Source: a bacterium
Lineage (GTDB): Bacteria; Planctomycetota; Planctomycetia; Pirellulales; Pirellulaceae
DNA length: 35,129 bases
Direction of reading: 5' to 3'
Assembly: GCA_030430075.1 (NCBI GenBank)
Contig: JAUIGN010000069.1
Coordinates: 1-35,129, forward strand
This document shows positions 8,667 through 17,085 of the stretch, piece after piece. The stretch's first letter is position 1, and each line of letters begins with the position of its first letter. Both the position numbers and the translations under genes were made by a program. Below the pieces are notes generated by a model that was not told the DNA's origin, ran no database searches, and worked only from the letters and a program-made list of their open reading frames with translations.

Positions 8667-10857
8667 TGGGAATGACGATTTTATCCATAAAGTTGTAGTA
8701 TTCGATGCCCTCCAGAATCCCCGCCGCGTGGGGAGCTCGGGCAAAGTAGATCCGAGGCCGGTTCTTGAGCCGGTTGAGTTCGCTGCTGTGGTTGGCGACG
8801 ACAACCCCCAAGGTACGTCCGAGCAACATCCCGGCGTCGTTGCCGGAATCACCGGCGACCAGCACATGTTCCGGCGCGAATCCCCACTTCCAGAGCACGT
8901 GCCGCATCGAGAGGTCGCTGCCGCCGCGGACCGGGATGACGTCCAGGTACATCCCCAGCGACATGACAACTTTAGCACGCAGTCCGGCTTCTCGGAGGAT
9001 CTTCTTGATCTCGATCGTGCCAGGGGCCTTCGTGGTATCGACTTCGTAGCTGACCTTGAACTCGGACTGGTGCGCGTCCTCCTGCGGGAAGAACCCGGGC
9101 ACCTCATCCAAGACCTTGCGAATCTCGTCAGGCCTCCAGGCGTAGCCGATCGACTTCCGCCAACTGCGGTCGGCCGTGAGATCTTCGCCGTAGTGGAGTT
9201 GCGTGCCGCAGTCGGTATCGATCAGGTCCGGGCGTGGCAGACCGAGCTCGTCGATCAACTGCATCGCGCTATCGAGCCGCCGGCCGGTAGCGATTCCGAA
9301 CCCGACGTGGTCGTTGGCTTGAATCAACCCGATCAGTTGGCTGAGGGCATCCGCGTCACCGGTCAACGTGTTGTCAAGATCGGTCATGATCAGACGGTCG
9401 AAGTCGGGCAGCCGGCGGGGCTTGGTCTTTTCCATGAGGACCGGCTCCGCCGCGTGGTCGAGGATATCTTCGACGTCACGCAGGTAGCGCCTGGCATGGT
9501 TCGTCCAGGCATAGTTTTCCCTCGTCCCGTGGATGCCGTTCCCGGACCACTCGGTCCATTGCTCGGGTTCGGTAAGGGCCCGCATCAGGGCGTGCTCGAT
9601 CTCTGCGGCGTCTAGCGGATCGACGAGCAGACCATTGCGGCAATTGGCGATAATGTCGCGCGGTCCACCGTCGTTCGTCGCGATAATCGGCAACCCGGTC
9701 GCACCCGCTTCGAGCAACGTGAGGCCGAACGGTTCGGTCAGGGCGGGGTTGATGAAGACGCCGTGCAGTGATTCGGCAAGGCGGTAGAGTTCAGGCACGT
9801 CGCCGGGCGCGTGGCTCTTCGGATAGGCAATCTTGCCGTACAGGTCGTAGCGATCGATCAGGTAGAGCACATTGTTGATGATTGCCTGCTGCGACTTCGG
9901 CAGGTCGCGAAGATCGTCCCGCGTCCCCATCACCATGACCAGGTTGGCCCGCTCCTGAAGAGCCTGGCTTTCACCGTAGACCTTAACGAGCATCTCCAGA
10001 TTCTTGCGCTCGTCCGGCCGCGCCAACGTGAGGATCATCGGCTTGTCTGGGTCATTGAGGAACTTGTCCAACTGCGTCTTGATCTGCGGGACCTGCCACG
10101 CGTCGCCGCGCGGCGAGAAGGCTGTCAGGTCGACTCCGGGCGGGATGACTTCCATCCGCCCGGGTACGTAGTGGTCGTACAATTCGTACTGCTGTTGGAC
10201 CTCCTGGTTCGTGCTGGTGACGACCATGGCCGCCGTCTCCAGCGCAATTTCCTCGGCTTCGATCCGGGTGCTGAACTTGTACTTCTTCTCTAACGCTTCC
10301 GCGTCGACATTCCCCAGCGAAAGCCGCTGCCGCTTGACGCGACCCAACGAGTGTCCCGTGAATACGAACGGGATGTGCAGCAGCCGCGCCAGTTGGGCGC
10401 CGGCCAGCCCGGCGTCGGCATAGTGGCCGTGAATCACGTCCGGCAACCCGGTGCGTTTGAAATGCGCCAGCGTCTGGTCGATAAACATTTCGATGTACGG
10501 CCACAGCGATTCCTTCCGCAAGTACCGCTTGGGTCCGAACGGAATCCGCACAATCTTGGCGTGCTCGGCAATCGGCTCCTCGAGCTGTGCATAGTCGTCG
10601 TCGACTTTGGGGTCCACCACCTGGCGGGTCAGCAATTCGACTTCCCGAACATTGGGCTGCTGCGAAAACTCCTTCGCCAGCTCCAGGACGTATTTGATCT
10701 GCCCGCCGGTGTCGGCGTCCCGGCCCAGTTCGGGATCGCGGGCCCGGATCAATCCATGCAGACTGATCAGGGCGATCTTGAGTTTCTTCGCCGGGTTCGT
10801 CGATTTCGCTTCCTCGTGTGTCGCCACAGCCGTCTCCTCCGACAGATCCGATGACAT
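8650..10857 (-). CDS. sps: Bidomain sucrose-phosphate synthase / sucrose-phosphatase
   Basis: Predicted 735-residue cytoplasmic enzyme making sucrose 6-phosphate from a nucleotide-glucose and fructose 6-phosphate. The N-terminal GT-B part (27-470) has GRDADTGGQIKY (45-56) for sugar binding and the retaining GT4 E-x7-E motif E375/E383 (EPFGLTLLEA). The C-terminal HAD part (485-735) has DLDNT (D493, D495), IATGR and VAGDSGND, complete for sucrose-6-phosphate hydrolysis, so one chain may perform both steps. The frame extends upstream to 11244, but those residues are arginine/serine-rich shadow sequence. ATG 10857 is preferred because AAAGGA lies 6 nt before it. It overlaps the amylosucrase start, and its own HAD makes the second HAD in the TreZ fusion redundant unless the substrates differ. 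Confidence 0.95.
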   Translation of the reverse strand: MSSDLSEETAVATHEEAKSTNPAKKLKIALISLHGLIRARDPELGRDADTGGQIKYVLELAKEFSQQPNVREVELLTRQVVDPKVDDDYAQLEEPIAEHAKIVRIPFGPKRYLRKESLWPYIEMFIDQTLAHFKRTGLPDVIHGHYADAGLAGAQLARLLHIPFVFTGHSLGRVKRQRLSLGNVDAEALEKKYKFSTRIEAEEIALETAAMVVTSTNQEVQQQYELYDHYVPGRMEVIPPGVDLTAFSPRGDAWQVPQIKTQLDKFLNDPDKPMILTLARPDERKNLEMLVKVYGESQALQERANLVMVMGTRDDLRDLPKSQQAIINNVLYLIDRYDLYGKIAYPKSHAPGDVPELYRLAESLHGVFINPALTEPFGLTLLEAGATGLPIIATNDGGPRDIIANCRNGLLVDPLDAAEIEHALMRALTEPEQWTEWSGNGIHGTRENYAWTNHARRYLRDVEDILDHAAEPVLMEKTKPRRLPDFDRLIMTDLDNTLTGDADALSQLIGLIQANDHVGFGIATGRRLDSAMQLIDELGLPRPDLIDTDCGTQLHYGEDLTADRSWRKSIGYAWRPDEIRKVLDEVPGFFPQEDAHQSEFKVSYEVDTTKAPGTIEIKKILREAGLRAKVVMSLGMYLDVIPVRGGSDLSMRHVLWKWGFAPEHVLVAGDSGNDAGMLLGRTLGVVVANHSSELNRLKNRPRIYFARAPHAAGILEGIEYYNFMDKIVIPNDRIE

Positions 10858-11056
10858 CTTGATTCCTTTGCTAGATTCTTGAATAGCGAACTGAAAGTAT
10901 CGTGTGACGGCGGCTTGCCCCCATGCTACCGTATTCCGCCAATCTGCCCGCCCGATTTGCCCCTTGGATTTGAGATGGTCGTGGTCGCGCCCAATCCGCT
11001 TCGGTGTGGTCCGGTCGAGCACCATGCCAGCCCGGCTGCCTTCGCTGGCATGACGT

Positions 11057-12592
11057 TTACCGGGCCGACCCGCCGGCCGATGCCTCCGTCGTGCCGCTCG
11101 GCTGATGCTCGTCGCGGAGCAGGTCGAGGACCGATTTGACCGGTGAGAACACGCCGATCGGAACCTCGACGAAGACGCTGTTCCAGCGTGCCATGCTGCC
11201 GTTCCAGAGGCCAGGCCGCTCGAGGACGGTTGCCGGTCGCCCATTGACCTGTTTGGACGCGGTGATCACCCGATCCGGTTCGACAAACTGCCTCAGATCG
11301 AACGGTCGGCCGCCCTCGTCGCGAACGGCCAACGCCATGAAGACCGGATTGAAGTGCGTCGCCGCGGCGAAGATCTCCTGCTGGGCCCGGTCGTCCTGGT
11401 CGAGTTCCGCGGATTCGACGATCTGCAGGGACGTTCCGCCACCCGGCTCGTTGACCCAAAACGGACCGCCGCCGGGCTCTCCTTCGTTCTTGACCATGCC
11501 GCAGACGCGGAGCGGCCGTTCGAGCTGGGCCAGCAAACGATCGCGATCCGCCGGTGTCTCGCCCGAGTTGCCGACGTTCGCCGCCGGAAAGGTCAATTGG
11601 ACAAAATCACGGGCCGCCGGAATGGCCCCGCGGCTGCCCTCCCGCAAGGCGCGGACGTGCTCGTGAATGGCCCCTTGGAGCAGCACCAGGTAGCCGCCCA
11701 GGAGCTGGATCCACTCCAGCGAGCAATCCCGCGCGTGCTCATGGGCGACGTTGTCGATGTTCTTCACCAAGACCAGATCGCCCTCGAGCGCGTTCAGGTT
11801 CTCGATCAGGGCCCCATGGCCGCCAGGCCGCAAAACCGGGTGACCCGCTCCGTCGCGGAGCAGGCTCCCATCTCCAGCCATGGCAATGGTGTCGGTCGAG
11901 CCGCGTTGCTCAGAGAACGTGACCGCCGCAGCGGCCCCGGCGGTTTGCGCGCCGAAGCCGTCCAGTTGCCGCCGAAACTCGGCACGACTGTCGGCGGAGA
12001 CGGTAAAGTGAGCCTGAATCTCGCCGCTTTCACGACTCAGACAGGCGATCGCCTCCAGCAGATGTTCCACAAACGGCGTCCGTGTTCCATCAGCGTAAGC
12101 GTGGAACGGCAGCAAGCCCTTGGCCAGTTGGGCGAAGCCCAGCCCATCCTCGCACACAATCGCATCAATCACCCGATCATAGGCCTCCTCATTGATTGCG
12201 GCGGCCAAGTCGATGCGACGCTGGCGAAGCGTTGCGTGGACCTGCTCGGCGAACGCAAACCGATCGATGGACTCGCAAAACCGCCGCTTTTCCTCCGGCT
12301 TCGAAAGGGCGAACATTCGCGAGGCGGCGCCGGACGCCGGGACAAATTTTTGCCATCGCCCCCGCCCGGCTGCTTCCTGATGGGCAGCCAGCAAGGAAGG
12401 CCGCTGGTGATCCGCCAGCAACTCGAGACCATCATCCAGCGTGCAAGGACGATCCAAGCAAATTCGTTGGGGCTGGTCGGTCAGCAATCCCCACTGCCGC
12501 TCGACTTCAACAAGTGCCACACCATGCCGCTCGAGCGCCTGCTGGTTCTCCGGGGTGAGGCTCAGTTCTGCGTCCGTTTTGTTCATCGTCAT
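11057..12592 (-). CDS. DUF4301 family protein
   Basis: Protein of 511 residues resembling DUF4301, an uncharacterised family. Recognisable blocks are KFVPASGAASRMF (82-94), reminiscent of the G-rich loop of nucleotidyltransferases, PGGHGALIENLN (257-268) and LVLVKNIDNVAHEHA (275-289), where the charged D/N residues look catalytic. No signal peptide or membrane segment. ATG 12592 and ATG 12586 are both possible starts. It lies 199 nt upstream of the synthase ATG on the same strand, so it may be the first gene of the sugar operon; a role in sugar-nucleotide or sugar-phosphate supply is only an inference from fold resemblance and position. Confidence 0.85.
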   Translation of the reverse strand: MTMNKTDAELSLTPENQQALERHGVALVEVERQWGLLTDQPQRICLDRPCTLDDGLELLADHQRPSLLAAHQEAAGRGRWQKFVPASGAASRMFALSKPEEKRRFCESIDRFAFAEQVHATLRQRRIDLAAAINEEAYDRVIDAIVCEDGLGFAQLAKGLLPFHAYADGTRTPFVEHLLEAIACLSRESGEIQAHFTVSADSRAEFRRQLDGFGAQTAGAAAAVTFSEQRGSTDTIAMAGDGSLLRDGAGHPVLRPGGHGALIENLNALEGDLVLVKNIDNVAHEHARDCSLEWIQLLGGYLVLLQGAIHEHVRALREGSRGAIPAARDFVQLTFPAANVGNSGETPADRDRLLAQLERPLRVCGMVKNEGEPGGGPFWVNEPGGGTSLQIVESAELDQDDRAQQEIFAAATHFNPVFMALAVRDEGGRPFDLRQFVEPDRVITASKQVNGRPATVLERPGLWNGSMARWNSVFVEVPIGVFSPVKSVLDLLRDEHQPSGTTEASAGGSAR

Positions 12593-12766
12593 TCAAGTCC
12601 GTCGTGGGTTGTTCTTGCACCGTCCTTGGTTGTCGCCGCCGACGAGCGTTTCGGCAAGACGTTGGCGATGCTCCGCCGTTTTGCCTGGGAACGGCCCCAC
12701 GGTTCCATCACCGAGCGGCCGCGCGTCGGTCGCGAGCTGCCTCAGCGTGCTGCGACCGCCCGCCGC

Positions 12767-13090
12767 TCACTTGGAGGCCGCCTCGACCATCAATCGCCGC
12801 TCGTCCGGCGATGGCCCCCGAGCAATAAAACAGAAGGATTGGCCGTCTTGATCAATCTGGCCGCACTTTAAACCACGTTCGCGAAAGTCGGCTCGCACGA
12901 CTTCCGCCGTGGATCGCTGATGCAGGCTGACGGCCCACTCGCGGGGACCTCGGGTTCGGACGCTGATGCGTGGTGCTGTCGTGATTGGAATGACGTGATG
13001 CCTCCGCTGCTGGAACAGTCGATCATACCCGCCCACACGGGCGCTGGTCACCGGCCGACGTGCCGCCCCCTCCAGAACGGGTTTGGTCAA
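12767..13090 (-). CDS. Small hypothetical protein
   Basis: Possible 107-residue protein starting at TTG 13090. I do not recognise it. The last 60 residues (WAVSLHQRSTAEVVRADF, then RGLKCGQIDQDGQSFCFIARG) have ordinary protein composition and a plausible alpha/beta alternation, whereas the first 40 are arginine-rich and may not be coding; the true start may be internal. It lies 174 nt upstream of the DUF4301 gene on the same strand. The opposite strand is also open, so the call rests only on composition. Confidence 0.4.
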   Translation of the reverse strand: MTKPVLEGAARRPVTSARVGGYDRLFQQRRHHVIPITTAPRISVRTRGPREWAVSLHQRSTAEVVRADFRERGLKCGQIDQDGQSFCFIARGPSPDERRLMVEAASK

Positions 13091-13095
13091 CGTTG

Positions 13096-13184
13096 ACGCG
13101 CCGTGCCCATGAGCGCCGTGCCAGTGAGCGCCGTGCCCGTGGGCGCCGTGTTCTTCAAAGCGCTGTGTTCTTTAAAGCGCCATG
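13096..13184. repeat. Degenerate 15-17-bp tandem repeat
   Basis: About five to six units built on GAGCGCCGTGCCCGT; the last two drift to CAAAGCGCTGTGTTCTT and TAAAGCGCC. The minus strand would read GTALT/GTALM pentapeptides. Regarded as a non-coding array just upstream of the small hypothetical gene. Confidence 0.75.
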
Positions 13185-13423
13185 TCGACAGGCAAGCTGC
13201 ACGCGCGTGAAGTGGTGGCCTGCCCCCTGAGCACCCCCTCTGAGCACCGCGTGGCCGGTTTGAGTTTATCAGAGGCCGCAAACTCTGTGCCACTTCCCCA
13301 CGAGCCAGGAAGAACCTCGAGAATCAAGACACGAGAATCAAGACACCTTGTGGGTTGGATCAGGCCCCTGACCCCCTTTTGTTGAGACGCCGTTCCGGGC
13401 GGCGAGCCGCCCCGCCGCATCCG

Positions 13424-13445
13424 TGCGGGACACCAATGTCCCGCA
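13424..13445. promoter_or_regulatory. Palindromic operator-like site 1
   Basis: Perfect 9-bp arms TGCGGGACA and TGTCCCGCA around 4 nt. First of three sites sharing GACA-N4-TGTC, upstream of the sigma-54 activator gene. Confidence 0.65.
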
Positions 13446-13446
13446 T

Positions 13447-13468
13447 AATGAGACAGTGGTGTCCCGTT
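13447..13468. promoter_or_regulatory. Palindromic operator-like site 2
   Basis: AATGAGACA-N4-TGTCCCGTT; 7 of 9 arm positions pair. Its left half is identical to site 3 and its right half resembles site 1. Confidence 0.6.
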
Positions 13469-13485
13469 GATACGGCACGCGGTAC

Positions 13486-13507
13486 AATGAGACAACGGTG
13501 TCTCATT
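13486..13507. promoter_or_regulatory. Palindromic operator-like site 3
   Basis: Perfect 9-bp arms AATGAGACA and TGTCTCATT around ACGG. Centre-to-centre distances to sites 2 and 1 are 39 and 62 bp. A -10-like TACAAT (13483-13488) overlaps its left edge. Confidence 0.65.
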
Positions 13508-13518
13508 CGAGGAATCCC

Positions 13519-13535
13519 CTGGCGTGTGCGCGGCA
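13519..13535 (+). promoter_or_regulatory. Weak sigma-54-type promoter candidate
   Basis: CTGG, 10 nt, then GCA, giving the GG/GC dinucleotides at sigma-54 spacing. The -12 part reads CGGCA instead of TTGCA, so this is a weak match, supported mainly by the three palindromes just upstream and the enhancer-binding-protein gene downstream. Confidence 0.25.
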
Positions 13536-13756
13536 CCGGCGGTAGGCGACGTAGCATGGGTCATTCAGCGGCCGTTGGCGTGAGCACGCGGTTCCGGTGA
13601 TCGCCCCCGAACCGGATGCGATCGCCGTCCGGCCGGGCGAGGATGCGGGCGGCGCGGGGAAGATCACGGCAAACGGTTGCCAAACAGCGGCCAAGCCGGA
13701 ACCGTTGTCAGCCCCTGAATCAGCTGGGATCAGAAGCAACAGGAAGGACGAAGAAG

Positions 13757-15238
13757 ATGCAGGACGTGCCGTTGATTGTCAGCTACCTCCGCGATCCCCA
13801 AGCCGGGCGTGCGATCAGCACGGTTGAAGGGGAGTTGCTGCGGGTGACGTCGCCAGCCAAGGTATTGACGATCGACTACCCTCAGCCCCCTCGCCTGTTC
13901 ATCCTGGAGGTGCTGGCAGGTCAAGCAGAGTCGACGCGGAACACGGTGCTGACGCTGCGTCGCGAGCGTCCGCTGGCGGACATCTTGCTGTGGGCCCCAC
14001 GGGCAACGGCCGCGGATGTGCGGATGTTGTCGCGAACCGGCGTGAAGGATGTGGTTGTCAGCCATTCGGTGACCGAGCTGATCGCGGGCGCGCGAGAGAT
14101 CCTGGAAGAACAGCAGACGCTGCCTCGCCTGACCGCATTGAGCCGACGAAGGAACAAGAGTTCGCGATTCGAGTCCATGTTGAGTCGCAGTACGGCGATG
14201 TGGGATCTGTTCGAACTATGTACGCGGATCGCTCCAGCCGAGGCCACGGTGCTGATCGCCGGGGAGACCGGCACCGGCAAGGAATTGCTGGCCCGCGCCG
14301 TCCACCGGCAATCGAAGCGAAAAGGGAGATTTGTGGCTGCCAACTGCGCCAGCATATCGCCGGAACTGATCAACTCGGAACTCTTCGGTCATGAGAAAGG
14401 GGCCTTCACCGGCGCGGATCGTGCCAAGAAGGGCCTGGTCCGACATGCCGACCTGGGCACCCTGTTCCTCGATGAAGTCGGCGACATGACGCTTGAGGCA
14501 CAACAGAGTTTGCTGCGAATGCTCCAGGAAAAGCGCGTCCGGCCCGTGGGCAGTCTTGTCGAGCAGGAAGTGGATGTGCGGGTCGTCGCAGCGACCAATG
14601 TGCCACTGGAACGGGCAGTCGCAGCCGGCGAGTTTCGCGAGGACCTATTCTACCGGCTCGATGTCATTCGAATGAACGTCCCGCCGCTCCGCGAACGCCA
14701 TGAAGATGTGCTGTTTCTCTTTGGCCACTTCATTAAACAGCTTTCCAAACATTATGGGTTTACCCCTCCCAGTTTTGCGGAAAGCTTTCTGGATGCACTG
14801 GTCGAGTACGAATGGCCGGGGAACGTTCGTCAACTGGAAAACTTCACCGAACGGCTCGTGCTGGCCCGCCCGCAGCGGACCTTGAACGCCCGCGATTTCG
14901 CCAAACTCCGCTCGAATGGCGTGGCCGCGGGACCAACGCACTCGCCCACCCCCCGCGACACCCCCACACAGCCCCCTGTCGACACCTCCCGTTCCCTGCA
15001 AGAGAACATCGATCCGCTCGTCGCACAACATGAACACGCATACCTGCAAGCCGCCCTCACGCAGAACGAGGGACGGATCGCAGACACCGCCCACCAGGCA
15101 GCCATCAGCCGACGGACGCTGCTCAGAAAGATGAAGCGGTACGGTCTCGATAAGCAACGCTTCAAGAAGCACGCGACGCCGAACCAGACAGAAGCGCACC
15201 AGGCAACGAAGCACCAGGTGCCACCTGAAGCAACTTAG
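13757..15238 (+). CDS. Sigma-54-dependent transcriptional activator (NtrC family)
   Basis: Enhancer-binding protein of 493 residues. The central AAA+ domain (about 138-370) has Walker A GETGTGKE (169-176), the sigma-54 contact loop GAFTGA (215-220) and Walker B GTLFLDE (234-240). A Fis-type helix-turn-helix lies near 445-480 (NEGRIADTAHQAAISRRTLLRKMKRYGL). The linker before it is rich in proline and threonine. The first 120 residues look like a degenerate receiver domain: no acidic pocket or phospho-acceptor aspartate is obvious, and the usual lysine after beta-5 is serine (DVVVSHS). Control is therefore probably not simple phosphorylation. ATG 13757 has GGAAGG/GAAG upstream; the longer frame from 13616 is arginine-rich and unlikely. 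It is convergent with the phosphatase gene. Confidence 0.92.
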   Translation: MQDVPLIVSYLRDPQAGRAISTVEGELLRVTSPAKVLTIDYPQPPRLFILEVLAGQAESTRNTVLTLRRERPLADILLWAPRATAADVRMLSRTGVKDVVVSHSVTELIAGAREILEEQQTLPRLTALSRRRNKSSRFESMLSRSTAMWDLFELCTRIAPAEATVLIAGETGTGKELLARAVHRQSKRKGRFVAANCASISPELINSELFGHEKGAFTGADRAKKGLVRHADLGTLFLDEVGDMTLEAQQSLLRMLQEKRVRPVGSLVEQEVDVRVVAATNVPLERAVAAGEFREDLFYRLDVIRMNVPPLRERHEDVLFLFGHFIKQLSKHYGFTPPSFAESFLDALVEYEWPGNVRQLENFTERLVLARPQRTLNARDFAKLRSNGVAAGPTHSPTPRDTPTQPPVDTSRSLQENIDPLVAQHEHAYLQAALTQNEGRIADTAHQAAISRRTLLRKMKRYGLDKQRFKKHATPNQTEAHQATKHQVPPEAT

Positions 15239-15263
15239 CCCGAGATGGGCAACTGCCGGAATG

Positions 15264-15280
15264 GTCATGCACAGCATGAC
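15264..15280. repeat. 17-bp palindrome, copy 2
   Basis: Identical to 6219-6235 including the following CTACGGAA; it lies about 25 nt after the activator stop codon. Confidence 0.75.
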
Positions 15281-15308
15281 CTACGGAAATACAAAACGAA
15301 TGACTCGC

Positions 15309-15412
15309 TCGGCGCGGGTCTCCGACCACCCTGCTCGGCGCGGGTCTCCAACCACCCCGCTCGGCGCGGGTCTCCAACTACCCTGCTCGGCGCGGGTCTC
15401 CGACCCCGCCGA
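15309..15412 (-). repeat. 26-bp tandem repeat, 4 units
   Basis: Four units starting TCGGCGCGGGTCTCC(G/A)AC. The fourth runs directly into the shared 44-bp module at 15390-15433, so the array looks like an expansion of one end of that module. Confidence 0.85.
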
Positions 15413-15433
15413 AACGGCCGACCGAAGGTCTCC
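15390..15433 (-). repeat. GGAGACC...GACCCGCGC module, copy 1
   Basis: On the minus strand it reads GGAGACC, TTCGGTCGGC, then CGTTTCGGCGGGGTC and GGAGACCCGCGC. Nearly identical to 22020-22063; diverged copies lie at 17086-17129 and 21934-21978. Confidence 0.8.
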
Positions 15434-15716
15434 AATTCCTGCCTTCCCAGCCGTCCAGCCACGCCGTGCGCGCCGCCGAAATCACCAGGACCCAAGGAAA
15501 TCGCAAGCCGGATCACCTCCTGCACAGCATGACCAACGGGAATGCGGAACTTATGACTGGCGAGGCTGCGATTCAGACGAACGAGGCATGATGTGCGCAA
15601 ACAGGGGGGATGAAACGAATCTCAAGCGAAAAATCTGTGCACGACTCACCATCATCCGGGCTGGTACCGCCTTCATCCACAACGCAAGGCCGGTGAGCAA
15701 CTCACTGGGCCTCTGC

Positions 15717-15764
15717 GGTACGATCAGAACCCGGTACGATCAGAACCCGGTACGATCGGAGACC
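15717..15764. repeat. 16-bp tandem repeat spanning the phosphatase stop
   Basis: Two exact units GGTACGATCAGAACCC and a third, diverged one. The phosphatase stop (15740-15742) falls inside unit 2, so the last codons (DRTGF-stop) are repeated downstream of the gene. Confidence 0.8.
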
Positions 15765-16603
15765 GGCCGCAGCAATCGCAGCGGAGCCAACAGGTTGTTC
15801 CGCCACCCAACCGGCGTCTCGGTTGCCTGGCAAACAACAACCGTGGCGTCTTCGCCGTCCAGGTTGCCCGCATGCTCTTGGCGCACGGCGGAGAAGAGCC
15901 GCTCCGCGAGCGCCGCGGGCTCCGCAGCATCAAATGTGCGAATTCGCTGCAACACGCCCGCCAGCCCCAGCGTGCGACCGGTGGCATCACGCGATTCAGC
16001 GAGACTGTTGCTGAAGGCGAGCATCAAGTCGCCTGGCGCAAGCATCGTTGTAAACTGCTGATAATCGCTCGGTGCGACCACACCAAACGAGCCCTCGACC
16101 GCAGCCGAATCGTGGCGTCCCATTTTCAAATAAGACCACTCGGCCAGATCGCGGCGGAACAGCAGGGGAGGCGGGTGACCTGCGTTGCAGACGGTCAGCG
16201 AGCGGGTCGACGCAAAGTAAGTGCTCATCAAGGTCGAAGCAAACCCTCCGTCGCGTGAAGTGGCTGCGAGCTGGGCGCCCATCTGCCGGACGGGACGCGC
16301 CTGGCCGATCGCATTTACATTCCGCTTCATCACGCCACGCAAGCGTGCAGCAAGCTCGTTAAATAATGGCCCGAAGCCGCACACGTCCGCCACGAGGATT
16401 CTTGTGATCCGGCCCGACGCACATGACGAGATCAAGTGCAAATCGCCCCCGCCTGATTCCGTGACTCGATTGGACCGGCTGCGAACCCAGACATCCAGCC
16501 CTGGACGCCGCAAGTGACGTTCGCTGTCCCCCTGACCTCCGCAGACCTCCAGGCAATTCATGCCGGCTGGAAGCGGGTCGGGGCCGTCATACAATTCGCT
16601 CAT
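15740..16603 (-). CDS. SpoIIE/RsbU-type PP2C serine phosphatase
   Basis: Protein of 287 residues matching the SpoIIE-like PP2C domain, which removes phosphate from serine/threonine of anti-sigma-factor antagonists or similar partners. Visible motifs: GGGDL (51-55) for the first metal aspartate, ILVADVCGFG (69-78) in place of the usual DVSGHG, FASTLMSTYF, VCNAGHPPPLLF, LMLAFSNSLAES and a final DGEDATVVV. The histidine of the GHG motif is phenylalanine here. No sensor domain is present (only about 35 extra residues), so it may be driven by a partner. No anti-sigma kinase or STAS gene is adjacent; the convergent neighbour is the sigma-54 activator. ATG 16603 is chosen as the first ATG; ATG at residue 15 is possible. 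Confidence 0.85.
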   Translation of the reverse strand: MSELYDGPDPLPAGMNCLEVCGGQGDSERHLRRPGLDVWVRSRSNRVTESGGGDLHLISSCASGRITRILVADVCGFGPLFNELAARLRGVMKRNVNAIGQARPVRQMGAQLAATSRDGGFASTLMSTYFASTRSLTVCNAGHPPPLLFRRDLAEWSYLKMGRHDSAAVEGSFGVVAPSDYQQFTTMLAPGDLMLAFSNSLAESRDATGRTLGLAGVLQRIRTFDAAEPAALAERLFSAVRQEHAGNLDGEDATVVVCQATETPVGWRNNLLAPLRLLRPVSDRTGF

Positions 16604-17085
16604 GTGCGTCGTCTCGAAAACTGGAATGAGGGGCTTCGCGCCGCGGCCGTGAAAAATAAAAACAGGCGGACAACCGGTGAGGGGCCTGATCGCGGGTCAT
16701 CGACTCGCCTGAAAACACCCATTTCGCCAGGAAAAATCGCCGCCGCGTCATCTACCGATTGACAGCGCTTGCTACGATGACAACCGGCTTGGCCATCGAC
16801 ACGAGGATCGGCCGAGCCTGCATCTGACGCCCTGGCGGTCGAAGCTTTCAAACCCTGTAGCGTGTGCACATCAGACGCCATTCGTCGGCAGATCGTGCCG
16901 TCGGTGTGTCGTGGACCGATGCTTCGCTTCTGCGACGATGCCGATACGCACACAGTTTGCTCCGCTCTCCCACCTTGGCGAATCCCAGTCCTGACGATCA
17001 TACACTAGTTGGCGGGCGCGGGTTGACAACTGAGAATTCGTATTGGTGTACCCACAAGACGCGGGGGGGCTGACGCTGTGTGGGA

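Larger units (their letters stand above)
15239..15739. other. Repeat-filled gap between convergent genes
   Basis: No gene recognised. It holds the palindrome at 15264, the 26-bp array at 15309-15412, module copy 1 (15390-15433), a partial palindrome near 15519 and the start of the 16-bp repeat at 15717. Open frames here arise from the repeats. Confidence 0.6.

Noticed and set aside
8667..9107. N-terminal 147-codon extension of amylosucrase
   Set aside because: Out-of-frame sequence inside the synthase HAD domain, serine/arginine-rich; the family N-terminus begins at ATG 8666.
7383..9615. Two open frames of about 320 codons on the + strand
   Set aside because: Antisense to amylosucrase and the sucrose-phosphate synthase; no domain visible.
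11354..12871. 505-codon open frame on the + strand
   Set aside because: Antisense to the DUF4301 gene, which has family motifs; a GC-driven shadow.
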